From assembly GCA_040510195.1 (NCBI GenBank), contig JBEVJK010000058.1, positions 1 to 64,000 on the forward strand: a DNA stretch of 64,000 nt, read 5' to 3'. Position numbers and translations under genes: made by a program. Under the pieces are notes generated by a model that was not told the DNA's origin, did not search any database, and worked only from the letters and a program-made list of their open reading frames with translations. Shown here one piece after another: positions 8,185 to 16,514 of this stretch (positions are counted from its first letter, which is position 1; each line of letters begins with the position of its first letter). This DNA comes from JBEVJK01 sp040510195 (lineage in GTDB: Bacteria > Pseudomonadota > Alphaproteobacteria > Rhizobiales > Rhizobiaceae).

Positions 8185-8703
8185 TCAGCCGCCGCCGTGG
8201 CCCTCGTGGCCGGTGCCGGCTTGCACCGGCAGCGAAAGCTCCAGACGGCCCGCCTTGGCGAAGTCCAGCGTGACAGGAACCGAGCCGCCGGCCTGGAAGG
8301 GCTCGCGCACGTCCATGAACATCAGATGGAGGCCGTTGGGCTCCAGCGTCACCGTGGCGCCGGCCGGGATCTCGAGCCCTTCCGTCAGGGGTCGCATGAC
8401 CATGACGTCGTTTTCCATCTTCATGGTGTGGATCTCGACCTTGCCGGCGGCAGGCGAGACGACGCCGACCAGGCGGTCGGCCTCGCCGCCGCGGTTGACG
8501 ATGGTCAGATAGGCGCCGCCGATCGGCTGGCCGGGCAGCATGGCCCGCGCCCAGCCGCCGCTCACCTCCAGCTCTCCTATCTTGCTCGCCGGCGCGGCCG
8601 CCGCCTGGTCATGCGCCGTCTGGGCCTGGGCGGCGACGGGAAAGGCGGCGGCGGCCGCCAGCAGGACGGCCGCGACGAGACGAGGCAACGGAAAGGTTCT
8701 CAT
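8185..8703 (-). CDS. Periplasmic copper chaperone, PCu(A)C family
   Basis: The 172-residue exported protein has a Sec signal (about 1-28, ending AQA) followed by a PCu(A)C beta-barrel domain. The Cu(I) ligands of the family motif are visible: His92, a nearby Met cluster (94, 96, 103), then His126-x-Met128 (GLHLM). Family members deliver copper to the CuA/CuB centres of cytochrome oxidase. The C-terminus GHEGHGGG could give an extra metal site. It converges on the histidine kinase gene with a 15-base gap and no visible terminator. Confidence 0.92.
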   Translation of the reverse strand: MRTFPLPRLVAAVLLAAAAAFPVAAQAQTAHDQAAAAPASKIGELEVSGGWARAMLPGQPIGGAYLTIVNRGGEADRLVGVVSPAAGKVEIHTMKMENDVMVMRPLTEGLEIPAGATVTLEPNGLHLMFMDVREPFQAGGSVPVTLDFAKAGRLELSLPVQAGTGHEGHGGG

Positions 8704-8791
8704 GCGGCAAGGGTTAGCCCAAAGCGCAGGCGCTTTCCATCGCGCCCGGCTGCGTCACGAGGGCACGGGCGGGAGCCCGCAGTTGGAATTG

Positions 8792-9631
8792 CTAGAGACC
8801 GTAGAAGCGGGCGATGACGGCCCAGGCTTCGGCCGCCGTCTCGGCATATTCGATGATGTCCTGGTCGCCGGGCGAGATGGTGCCCTGCTCGGCCAGGAAA
8901 TCGAGGTCGATCGCGCGCTCCCAATACGCCTTGCCGAACAGGATGATCGGCACCCTCTCCATGCGCCCGGTCTGGATGAGCGTCAGCGTCTCGAAGAACT
9001 CGTCGAGCGTGCCGAAACCGCCCGGAAACACCGCGATCGCCTTGGCGCGCATCACGAAATGCATCTTGCGGATGGCGAAATAGTGGAAGTTGAAGCAGAG
9101 CTCGGGCGACACATAGGCGTTGGGCGCCTGCTCGTGCGGCAGCACGATGTTGAGGCCGATCGACGGCGCGCCGACGTCGGCAGCGCCGCGGTTGCCGGCC
9201 TCCATGACGCCGGGACCGCCGCCGGTGACCACGACGAACTCGCGGTAATACGATGTGGCCGACTGCTGGGAGCAGAGCTGCGCGAAGGCCCTCGCCTCGG
9301 CATAGTACTTGCTGTTCTTCTCCAGGTTTTTTTTCTGCACCGCATTCTTGGCCGCCCAGGCCTCGCCTCCCGGCTCGGGAAGGCGGGCGCCGCCGAACAT
9401 GACGACCGTCGAGCGGATGCCGCGTTCGGCGAGCGTCATCTCGGTCTTCATGAGCTCGAGCTGCAGGCGGACCGGGCGCAGCTCGCGGCGTGTCATGAAA
9501 TCGTCGTCGGTCCAGGCGAGGCGATAGGTCGGGGCGCGCGTCTGCGGCGTGTCGGGCGCCAGCCTGGCGCGCTCCATGTCCTCCTCGGCGTGAGGCAGCG
9601 GCGACCAGCCGGCCTTGTCCATCGGTTCCAT
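8792..9631 (-). CDS. LOG-family protein (lysine-decarboxylase-like fold, TIGR00730-type)
   Basis: The protein has the two signatures of the LOG/YgdH family, GGGPGVMEAGNRGA and PGGFGTLDEFFE. Characterised members are cytokinin-releasing or nucleotide 5'-monophosphate phosphoribohydrolases; they are not lysine decarboxylases despite old annotations. The N-terminal 80 residues are a longer, charged extension of the kind found in rhizobial homologues. Start ATG 9631 (MEPMDKAGW, 279 residues) is preferred because purine-rich GGACGGACG precedes it; ATGs at 9655 and 9706 lack a ribosome site. Its exact nucleotide substrate cannot be read from the sequence. Confidence 0.85.
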   Translation of the reverse strand: MEPMDKAGWSPLPHAEEDMERARLAPDTPQTRAPTYRLAWTDDDFMTRRELRPVRLQLELMKTEMTLAERGIRSTVVMFGGARLPEPGGEAWAAKNAVQKKNLEKNSKYYAEARAFAQLCSQQSATSYYREFVVVTGGGPGVMEAGNRGAADVGAPSIGLNIVLPHEQAPNAYVSPELCFNFHYFAIRKMHFVMRAKAIAVFPGGFGTLDEFFETLTLIQTGRMERVPIILFGKAYWERAIDLDFLAEQGTISPGDQDIIEYAETAAEAWAVIARFYGL

Positions 9632-9777
9632 CGTCCGTCCCGTCCTGTCCCGCATGCGCCGCCCGGGCGGCGCATGGCGCGATTGACCCCCGTTTGAGCA
9701 TGACATAGGGTCCGCGCGATTTTCTTGAAGCAGCCTATTCCCGGGGCCTTAACAGCCCCTTCTCAGGAGCGTTTGCC

Positions 9778-10632
9778 ATGCCGAAGACCGATCTGGCCAG
9801 CCTCGAAAGGACGGTCGAACGGGCTTTCGACGAGCGCGACGGCATTTCGCCTTCGACGCGGGGCGAGATTCGGGAAGCTGTGGAGGCCGCGCTCGACCTG
9901 CTCGACCGCGGCCAGGCGCGGGTCGCGGAGCGGCAGGCCGACGGCGCATGGACGGTCAATCAATGGCTCAAGAAGGCGGTTCTGCTGTCTTTCAGGCTCA
10001 ACCCGATGGAGATCATCAAGGGCGGCCCGGGCGATGCCGTGTGGTGGGACAAGGTGCCGTCCAAGTTCAACGGCTGGAGCGCCAACGAGTTCGAGAAGGC
10101 CGGCTTCCGGGCCGTCCCGACCTCGATCGTGCGCCGCTCCGCCTATATCGCGCCCGGTGTCGTGCTGATGCCCTCCTTCGTCAATCTCGGCGCCTATGTC
10201 GACAGCGGGACCATGGTCGACACGTGGGCCTCCGTGGGATCCTGCGCGCAGATCGGCAAGAACGTCCATCTGTCCGGCGGCGTCGGCATCGGCGGCGTCC
10301 TGGAGCCCATGCAGGCGGGCCCGACCATCATCGAGGACGACTGCTTCATCGGCGCCCGCTCGGAGGTGGTGGAGGGCTGCATCGTCCGCGAGGGCTCCGT
10401 GCTCGGCATGGGCGTCTTCATCGGCAAGTCGACCAAGATCGTCGACCGCGCCAGCGGCGAGGTCTTCTACGGCGAGGTGCCGCCCCATTCGGTCGTGGTC
10501 GCCGGCTCGCTGCCCGGCAAGCCGCTACCCAACGGTGATCCTGGGCCAAGCCTCTACTGCGCCGTGATCGTCAAGCGCGTCGACGAGAGGACGCGGGCCA
10601 AGACGTCCATCAACGAGCTCCTGCGAGACTGA
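9778..10632 (+). CDS. dapD: 2,3,4,5-tetrahydropyridine-2,6-dicarboxylate N-succinyltransferase
   Basis: DapD transfers succinyl from succinyl-CoA to tetrahydrodipicolinate in the succinylase branch of lysine and diaminopimelate synthesis. The 284-residue protein has the helical N-terminal domain and then the left-handed beta-helix of hexapeptide repeats (about 105-230; GVVLMPSFVNLGAYV, CAQIGKNVHLSGGVGIGG). The start follows AGGAG. A small inverted repeat GGGGC/GCCCC lies in the leader at about 9744-9760. dapE follows 458 bases downstream with a DUF805 gene in between, so both succinylase steps are likely expressed together. Confidence 0.97.
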   Translation: MPKTDLASLERTVERAFDERDGISPSTRGEIREAVEAALDLLDRGQARVAERQADGAWTVNQWLKKAVLLSFRLNPMEIIKGGPGDAVWWDKVPSKFNGWSANEFEKAGFRAVPTSIVRRSAYIAPGVVLMPSFVNLGAYVDSGTMVDTWASVGSCAQIGKNVHLSGGVGIGGVLEPMQAGPTIIEDDCFIGARSEVVEGCIVREGSVLGMGVFIGKSTKIVDRASGEVFYGEVPPHSVVVAGSLPGKPLPNGDPGPSLYCAVIVKRVDERTRAKTSINELLRD

Positions 10633-10647
10633 GGCAGCCCGCAGCCG

Positions 10648-11016
10648 ATGCCGCTCACCTGGCTCTTCTTCAGCATTTCCGGACGTCTCAGCCGGGCCGC
10701 CTACTTCCTGGCAGGCATGCTGCTCGCCATCGCCCAGGCCTTCCCGCTCTACCGTTTCATGCTGGTTCCGGAAGACAGCTCGGAGGCGCAGATGTGGGCG
10801 TCGCTCTTCGCCGTGCTGTTCGTCGCCTCGCTGTGGTGCAACGTCGCGCTGGCGGTCAAGCGGCTGCACGATTTTTCCAAGCCCGGCATCCTGGCGCTGT
10901 CGCTGTTCGTTCCGATCGTGTCGATCGCCGCCTTCCTGCTGCTCTGCCTGTTTCCCGGCGACCGCGGCCCCAACGCCTACGGCCCGCGCAGCGACGCGCC
11001 GGCCGACCGCAGCTGA
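10648..11016 (+). CDS. DUF805 family membrane protein
   Basis: This 122-residue protein has three to four predicted membrane segments and the DUF805 hallmarks: an N-terminal FFSISGRLSRAAYF and the conserved VKRLHDFSKPG before the last hydrophobic stretch, then a PGDRGPNAYGP tail. The function of DUF805 proteins is not known. The gene sits between dapD (15 bases upstream) and dapE and is probably in the same transcript, but no link to lysine synthesis is evident. Confidence 0.85.
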   Translation: MPLTWLFFSISGRLSRAAYFLAGMLLAIAQAFPLYRFMLVPEDSSEAQMWASLFAVLFVASLWCNVALAVKRLHDFSKPGILALSLFVPIVSIAAFLLLCLFPGDRGPNAYGPRSDAPADRS

Positions 11017-11089
11017 GGGCCCGCAGCGCCGCCAGTCGCGCAGCGCTGGCGTCGTGACAGCAAAGGCGCTTTCCGCTAAGGCTCGGCCG

Positions 11090-12277
11090 ATGAATGCGCC
11101 CACAGACCCCGCCGCCACCCTCGCGCTGTTGATCCGCTGTCCGTCGGTCACCCCGGCCGAAGGCGGGGCGCTGGCAGCGCTGTCCGACATGCTGTCGCCG
11201 CTCGGCTTCGCAGTGGAAAGGCCGATGTTTTCCGAGCCCGATACGCCGGACGTCGAGAACCTCTACGCGCGGCTGGGGGACGGCGGCCCCCATCTGATGT
11301 TCGCCGGCCACACCGACGTCGTGCCGCCGGGCGACCTGGCCGCCTGGACGCATCCGCCCTTCGCCGCCGAGACAGCGGGAGGCATGATGTACGGACGCGG
11401 GGCGGTCGACATGAAGGGGGCCATCGCCTGCTTCGTGGCCGCCGTCGCCCGGCACCTCGAACGCCACGGCAGGCCGCGCGGCTCCGTCTCGCTGCTGATC
11501 ACCGGCGACGAGGAAGGTCCGTCGATCAACGGCACCGACAAGCTGCTGCGCTGGGCAGCCGGCAAGGGCGAGCGCTGGGACGGCGCCGTGGTGGGCGAGC
11601 CGACCAACCCCGAGCGCCTCGGCGACATGATCAAGACCGGCCGCCGCGGGTCGCTGTCCGGCATCGTCACGGTGCTCGGCCGGCAAGGGCACGTGGCCTA
11701 TCCGCATCTGGCAGACAACCCGGTGCACGCCGCGGTGGCGCTGGCGGATGCGCTGATCGCCGAGCCCTTCGACCATGGGACCGCGGATTTCCAGCCGAGC
11801 AATCTCGAGATCACCTCGATCGACGTCGGCAACCCGTCGGCGAACGTCATTCCGGCCCGCGCGACGGTGGCCTTCAACATCCGTTTCAACGACAGCTGGA
11901 CGGCGGAAAGCCTGCAAAGCGAAATCCACAACCGGCTGGATCGTGCCGCCACGGCGCGCCGGCTGCCGGGGGGCGAAGCGTCGCCGATCGAGTTCGAACT
12001 GGCCTGGCGGGCGCGGGTAAGCCACGTGTTCCTGACCCGCGACGAGCGGCTGGTCGGCCTGCTGGCCGGCTCGATCCAGGCGGTGACCGGCCGGCGGCCG
12101 AAGCTTTCGACCTCCGGCGGCACCTCGGATGCACGCTTCATCAAGGACTACTGCCCGGTGGTCGATTTCGGCCTGGTCGGCCAGACCATGCACATGGTCG
12201 ACGAACGCGTGGCGCTGGCCGACCTGGAGGTGCTGACGCAGATCTACGAACGCTTCCTGGAAGACTGGTTCGGCTGA
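11090..12277 (+). CDS. dapE: Succinyl-diaminopimelate desuccinylase
   Basis: DapE hydrolyses N-succinyl-LL-diaminopimelate to LL-diaminopimelate and succinate. The 395-residue M20 metallopeptidase shows the dinuclear metal motifs FAGHTDVVPPGD, GRGAVDMKG and GDEEGPS, plus the dimerisation domain in the middle and the C-terminal STSGGTSDARF and MHMVDE motifs. Start ATG 11090 (MNAPTDP) matches the usual DapE N-terminus; the in-frame ATG at 11054 would add 12 residues without a ribosome site. It acts two steps after DapD. Confidence 0.96.
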   Translation: MNAPTDPAATLALLIRCPSVTPAEGGALAALSDMLSPLGFAVERPMFSEPDTPDVENLYARLGDGGPHLMFAGHTDVVPPGDLAAWTHPPFAAETAGGMMYGRGAVDMKGAIACFVAAVARHLERHGRPRGSVSLLITGDEEGPSINGTDKLLRWAAGKGERWDGAVVGEPTNPERLGDMIKTGRRGSLSGIVTVLGRQGHVAYPHLADNPVHAAVALADALIAEPFDHGTADFQPSNLEITSIDVGNPSANVIPARATVAFNIRFNDSWTAESLQSEIHNRLDRAATARRLPGGEASPIEFELAWRARVSHVFLTRDERLVGLLAGSIQAVTGRRPKLSTSGGTSDARFIKDYCPVVDFGLVGQTMHMVDERVALADLEVLTQIYERFLEDWFG

Positions 12278-12286
12278 GCGACGCAA

Positions 12287-12883
12287 ATGCCTTCAGCCGA
12301 CGATATCCAGCAGTTCCTGAGCGCCGCCTTCCGCCTGATGATCGGGCGCAAGGACGCCATTCGCCAGTTCGATCTGTCGGCCGACGGGTTCTGGAACTCG
12401 TTCTTCGCCATAGTGGTCGCGCTGCCGGCGCTCGCCGTGATCTGGGTGACGGCCGCCAACGACCTCAGCCAGCTCCCCGAAATGACCGCGTCGCGGCTGT
12501 CGCTGTTTCTGCGGCTCGCCGTCGCCGATCTCGGCGCCTGGGTGCTGCCGATCGGCGGCATGGCGCTGGCGGCGCGGCCGATCGGCATCGCCGACCGCTT
12601 CGTGCACTACGTGGTGGCGAGCAATTGGGGCACCGCGGTGATCGCCTGGCTGATGCTGCCCGCCTCGTTGCTCAACATGCTGGCGCCGGCCGCCTGGCGT
12701 GAGATTGCGAGCGCGGTGTCGCTCGGCTTCTTCGCGCTGTCGCTGGTGCTCGGCTGGCGCCTCACCAACGGCGCGCTGGGCAAGGGACCGGCGCTGGCCT
12801 CGGCGGTGTTCGTCGGCATGTTCGCCGCCTCGCTGGTCGTGGTGCTCCTCTTCCAGTACCTGCTCGGCGTGCCGACGCTCTAG
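12287..12883 (+). CDS. Conserved membrane protein of unknown function
   Basis: This 198-residue protein has about five hydrophobic segments (about 38-58, 75-97, 110-132, 143-160, 168-193) behind a soluble N-terminal stretch. No catalytic motif is recognised; the overall look resembles Yip1-type small membrane proteins, but this is only an impression. It begins 9 bases after dapE and is probably translated from the same message, although its own ribosome site is weak. The function is unknown. Confidence 0.75.
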   Translation: MPSADDIQQFLSAAFRLMIGRKDAIRQFDLSADGFWNSFFAIVVALPALAVIWVTAANDLSQLPEMTASRLSLFLRLAVADLGAWVLPIGGMALAARPIGIADRFVHYVVASNWGTAVIAWLMLPASLLNMLAPAAWREIASAVSLGFFALSLVLGWRLTNGALGKGPALASAVFVGMFAASLVVVLLFQYLLGVPTL

Positions 12884-12889
12884 CCTGGG

Positions 12890-14044
12890 CTAGCTTCGCG
12901 CCACGACTGCCGCCAGGAGCGTCGCAGCCGCCGCGGCGAGCGCGGTCGCGACGAAGCCGAGCGCGCCGTAGAGCAGGCCGAAGCCGCCGGTGCCGGCAAA
13001 CACAGCGACATAGGTGACCGCGCTGTTCAGCCCCATGATCGTGCCCCGCTGGGCCGGATCCGCGGCGGTGAGGCGCATGATCAGCAAATTGAGGCCGAGG
13101 TGGTTGGCGAGCCCCCAGACGAAGACGAGGGCAAGGAGGGAAGCGAAGCTGCCCCCGGCAAGCGCCATCCCCGCATAGACGGAAGCCACCGCCGCAAACG
13201 CCCATGGCAGCAGGCGGCGGGCGCCGTGGCGGTCGGCGATGCCGTCGAGCAGCGCGGCGCCGCCGAAGCCGATGCCGTAGACCAGCGCCACCAAGCCGTT
13301 GGCGCTGACCGGCCGCCCGAGCGCTGCGTGAACGTGATCGCCCAGATACCCATAGACGCCGTAGAAGGCGGTCATGAAGGCCCCGCAGGAGACCAGCAGG
13401 CGCGGCACGCCCGGCACGCTGAGCGCGGCAAAGGGCAGCGGCGCCGTGGGTCCCGGCGGGCGCTCGCGGAGGTCGATGCCGGAAAGCGCCAGTGCGGCCA
13501 GGAGCCCCAGCGCCGCAACCGTGAAATAGACGGCCCGCCAGTCGAGGAGATCGGCCAGCACCGCCGACAGCGAGACGCCTGCCACCATGCTCAAGGTCCA
13601 GCCGGTGAGCACGACGCCGATGGTGCGGCTCTCGCGGCCGGGCGGCGCGACGGCGGCGGCGCTGGCATAGATCGCCGGCAGCGCGACACCCGAGGCGATG
13701 CCCGCCGCCAGCTGTGCGGCGACCAGCACGGGAAGGGCCGGCGAGAGCGCCGCCAGCACCAGGGCGACCGCGAGCAGCGCCATCGACAGGCGCAGCAGGC
13801 GGGAGGCGCCCATGCGATCGATGAAGCGGGCGAGGAAGAGCGCACTGGCCGCCGTGCCGAGACCGAAGGCGCCGGCGGCGCTCATCACCGCCGTCACGGA
13901 GACGCCGAAGGCGCCCGCCACGGTTGGCGCGATCGGACCGAGCACCAGCGAGTTGGCGCCGATGACGCCGACGCAGAAGGTCAAAGCGAGCGCGGCGACC
14001 GGCAGCGCGGCGATGGCCGGAAGAGGTTGATCGACCTTCGTCAT
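12890..14044 (-). CDS. MFS transporter (DHA1-type exporter)
   Basis: This 384-residue major facilitator has twelve predicted transmembrane helices and an intact MFS loop 2-3 motif (ARFIDRMGASRLLR). The motif VLTGWTLSMVAGVSLSA in helix 5 is of the antiporter type (drug:proton antiporter, DHA1). Start ATG 14044 is preferred over 14068 because the first residues then match the cytoplasmic N-terminus of such exporters. It is transcribed away from an Lrp-type regulator gene 48 bases off, so that regulator probably controls it. The substrate is not evident; arabinose- or drug-type exporters share this look. Confidence 0.85.
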   Translation of the reverse strand: MTKVDQPLPAIAALPVAALALTFCVGVIGANSLVLGPIAPTVAGAFGVSVTAVMSAAGAFGLGTAASALFLARFIDRMGASRLLRLSMALLAVALVLAALSPALPVLVAAQLAAGIASGVALPAIYASAAAVAPPGRESRTIGVVLTGWTLSMVAGVSLSAVLADLLDWRAVYFTVAALGLLAALALSGIDLRERPPGPTAPLPFAALSVPGVPRLLVSCGAFMTAFYGVYGYLGDHVHAALGRPVSANGLVALVYGIGFGGAALLDGIADRHGARRLLPWAFAAVASVYAGMALAGGSFASLLALVFVWGLANHLGLNLLIMRLTAADPAQRGTIMGLNSAVTYVAVFAGTGGFGLLYGALGFVATALAAAAATLLAAVVARS

Positions 14045-14092
14045 TTTGGCAGTATGGCGGAAGCACATTCTGCGACAAGGGTGAATTTCGAT

Positions 14093-14632
14093 ATGGATCA
14101 GGAAACAGATGGCATTCGGCGAGGTCGCGTTCCGGAGCGCGAGCTCGACGCCGCCGACCGAAGGCTGTTAGGCGTGCTGGTCGAGGACGCGACCGTCAGC
14201 TATGCCGAGCTCGGCGAGCGAGCCGGACTCTCCGCGCCGGCCGCGCATGAGCGGGTGAAGCGCCTGCGCCGCTCCGGCGCCATTCGCCGCACCGCGGCCT
14301 TGGTCGATCCCCGCGCCGCGGGCAAGCCGCTGCTCGCCTTCGTGCATGTCGACACGCGCGGCTGGGGCAAGACGCCCGAATTGATGGCGATCGCCGAGCA
14401 CCCGGAAGTGGAGGAGATCCATTCGGTGGCGGGCGACACCTGCATGCTGCTCAAGGTGCGCACCGAGGACACGCGAGCGCTCGAAGGGCTGCTGGCGCGG
14501 CTCTACGAGACGCCCGGCGTGCTGGCGACGCGGAGCTATGTGGTGCTTTCGACCTATCTGGAGCGGCCAGTCCAGCCCGAAGTGACGGAGACCTGGCCAA
14601 CGCCGCGAAACGCCGCGCAGCCCATCGGCTAA
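14093..14632 (+). CDS. Lrp/AsnC family transcriptional regulator
   Basis: This 179-residue regulator has an N-terminal helix-turn-helix (about 20-70; TVSYAELGERAGLSAPAAHERVKRLRRSGAI) and a C-terminal RAM/AsnC effector domain with the conserved GDTCMLLKV turn. The start is ATG 14093, 9 bases after AAGGG. It is divergent from an MFS exporter gene, which suggests local control of export in response to a small ligand such as an amino acid. The last 50 bases encode a Pro/Thr-rich tail. Its stop codon overlaps the end of the converging VOC gene by 4 bases. Confidence 0.88.
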   Translation: MDQETDGIRRGRVPERELDAADRRLLGVLVEDATVSYAELGERAGLSAPAAHERVKRLRRSGAIRRTAALVDPRAAGKPLLAFVHVDTRGWGKTPELMAIAEHPEVEEIHSVAGDTCMLLKVRTEDTRALEGLLARLYETPGVLATRSYVVLSTYLERPVQPEVTETWPTPRNAAQPIG

Positions 14633-15099
14633 CCCCTCGCGGCGGCCTCGAGCCCGGCGATGTCGAACTTCACCATCTTGTGCATGGCCTCGGCGACCCG
14701 CTTGGCCTTGGCCTGATCGCCGCCGCCCATGAGTTCGCCCAGCTGCCTCGGCACGATCTGCCAGCAAAGGCCCCAACGGTCCCTGAGCCAGCCGCACTGC
14801 TCGGTCGAGCCGCCCTCGCTCAAGGCGTCCCACAGGCGGTCGATCTCGGCCTGGGTGTCGCATTCCACGATGATGGAGAAGCTGTGGTTGAAGGGGTCGA
14901 GCGGCCCTGCCTCGATCGCCTGGTACTGCTGGTCGCCAAGCTTGAAGCCGGCGATCTTGACGCTTCCGGGCGGTCCGCTGGGGCTTTCGGCGGGCAGCGA
15001 CGTCACCCATTGGATCGCCGAGCCGGGGATCAGCGAGGTGTAGAAGCCGATCGCCGCCTCCATGTCCTTCTCGTACCAGAGATGCTGCATGACCTTCAT
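14629..15099 (-). CDS. VOC-superfamily (PhnB/3-dmu-9_3-mt type) protein
   Basis: This 156-residue protein has paired beta-alpha-beta modules of the glyoxalase/bleomycin-resistance fold. It begins KVMQHLWYEKDMEAAIGFYTSLIP, with a central HSFSIIVECDTQAEIDRLWDALSEGG, and this is the form called PhnB or 3-demethylubiquinone methyltransferase-like. No enzyme activity is established for most members. Start ATG 15099 has GAAGGA 7 bases before it and is preferred over ATG 15120. The end overlaps the end of the Lrp gene by 4 bases. Confidence 0.85.
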   Translation of the reverse strand: MKVMQHLWYEKDMEAAIGFYTSLIPGSAIQWVTSLPAESPSGPPGSVKIAGFKLGDQQYQAIEAGPLDPFNHSFSIIVECDTQAEIDRLWDALSEGGSTEQCGWLRDRWGLCWQIVPRQLGELMGGGDQAKAKRVAEAMHKMVKFDIAGLEAAARG

Positions 15100-15204
15100 G
15101 ACGCGTTCCTTCTCTTTCACATCGAACTCAGGCTCGATCGTTCGGGCCCTCGCTGCAAGGACGGCCGGGGCGCGCCGCGCCCGACATGGGACGCGCGGAT
15201 TTTT

Positions 15205-15978
15205 TCAGGCCGGGGCGTCGTAATCCACGCGGACCAGGTACAGGCCGCCGGGCGGCGCCACCTGGCCGCAGCGGGCGCGGTCGCGCGCGGCCAGTGCCGC
15301 GGAAAGGTCGTCGGCGGTCCAGGACGCTTCCCCGACGCGCTTCAGCGAACCGACCATCGAGCGCACCTGGTTGTGCAGGAAGGACCGTGCCGAGACGCGG
15401 AACTCGACGGCGTCGCCGTCGGCCCGCACGACGTCGAGGCGGTCGAGGGTCTTGACGGGGCTCAGCGCCTGGCAGTGGGCGGAGCGGAAGGTGGTGAAGT
15501 CGTGCTTGCCGAGCAGACGCTGCGCGGCGGCCTGCATGGCGGGCGCGTCGAGCGGCTTCGGCACCCACCAGGCGCGCTTGCGCTCCAGGGTCAGCGGGGG
15601 CCGACGGTTGACGATCCGGTAGAGATAGTGGCGGCCGGTGGCGGAGAAGCGGGCGTCGAAGGTGTCGGCCACTTGGCTGACGGCCAGCACGGAGACAGCG
15701 TCGCGGGAGAGCTGGAGGTGCGCGTTGAGGGCATCGCGCACCGTGTCTGCCGGCCAGTCCCGCGTCAGGTCGACATGGGCCACCTGACCGGTCGCATGAA
15801 CGCCGGCGTCGGTGCGGCCGGCGCCCCGCAGGGCGCCGCGCAGGGCGTCCTCGGAGTCGCCGCAGAAGGCGGCCAGCGCCCGCTCGATCGCGGCCTGCAC
15901 GGAAGGCTGGCCGGCCTGCCATTGCCAGCCTGCATAAAGGCTGCCGTCATATTCGACGTCGAGGCGGTAGCGCGGCAT
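15205..15978 (-). CDS. truA: tRNA pseudouridine(38-40) synthase
   Basis: TruA converts uridines 38-40 of the tRNA anticodon stem to pseudouridine. The 257-residue protein contains the catalytic Asp in GRTDAGVHA (about 52-60), the YDGSLYAGWQ start and the C-terminal FLHNQVRSMVG motif. It is the last of the leftward group def, fmt, GNAT and truA, 26 bases after the acetyltransferase gene; the def-fmt-truA grouping is common in alphaproteobacteria. Confidence 0.96.
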   Translation of the reverse strand: MPRYRLDVEYDGSLYAGWQWQAGQPSVQAAIERALAAFCGDSEDALRGALRGAGRTDAGVHATGQVAHVDLTRDWPADTVRDALNAHLQLSRDAVSVLAVSQVADTFDARFSATGRHYLYRIVNRRPPLTLERKRAWWVPKPLDAPAMQAAAQRLLGKHDFTTFRSAHCQALSPVKTLDRLDVVRADGDAVEFRVSARSFLHNQVRSMVGSLKRVGEASWTADDLSAALAARDRARCGQVAPPGGLYLVRVDYDAPA

Positions 15979-16004
15979 CGCAGGCGCGGCAGGCCGCGCG
16001 CCGC

Positions 16005-16514
16005 TCAGGCCGCGACCGCCGGCCCGAAGGCGGCAGCGTAGTCGAGGCGGCCGGCGCGCGGCGCCTCGCCCCAGGCCAGCGCCTGCAGCGCGTCGCCCTG
16101 ATAGCCGCTCTCGAACGCTTCGGCTCGCGCCCGCGTGTAGCCGAAGCGGCCATAATAGGCCGGATCGCCCAGCACGACGGAGAGCGTCTCGCCGGCGGCC
16201 TTGAGGCGCCGGTGCGCCTCGCCCACCAGGGCGCCGCCGATGCCGGTGCCGTGGAAGGACGGCTCGACGGCCAGCGGCGCCAGCGCGACGGCCGAGAAGC
16301 GCCGGTCGCCGTCCATGACGTGCAGGCGCGAGAACAGGATATGACCGACCACCTGGCCTTCTTCCTCGGCCACCAGCTCGACCACCGCGTCGCCGGCTGC
16401 AACCAGCGCGTCGACCAGCCCGGCCTCGGTCTCCTGCCCGAAGGCATGCTCCTCGACGCTGCGGATCGCCGCGCGGTCCCTGGGCGTCGCCGCCCGGATC
16501 GACATCATGCTCAT
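16005..16514 (-). CDS. GNAT family N-acetyltransferase (YhbS-like)
   Basis: This 169-residue acetyltransferase has the GNAT fold. The acetyl-CoA-binding stretch FHGTGIGGALVGEA (Q/RxxGxG/A-like) lies near residues 88-101, followed by VVLGDPAYYGRFGYTRA, which is typical of the YhbS-type group. The acceptor substrate is unknown. Its ATG overlaps the fmt stop codon (ATGA), so translation is probably coupled to methionyl-tRNA formyltransferase; this does not by itself prove a shared pathway. Confidence 0.87.
   Translation of the reverse strand: MSMMSIRAATPRDRAAIRSVEEHAFGQETEAGLVDALVAAGDAVVELVAEEEGQVVGHILFSRLHVMDGDRRFSAVALAPLAVEPSFHGTGIGGALVGEAHRRLKAAGETLSVVLGDPAYYGRFGYTRARAEAFESGYQGDALQALAWGEAPRAGRLDYAAAFGPAVAA

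Noticed and set aside
9744..9760. GGGGC/GCCCC inverted repeat before dapD as a terminator
   Set aside because: No T run on either strand and it lies in the dapD leader; kept only as a remark.
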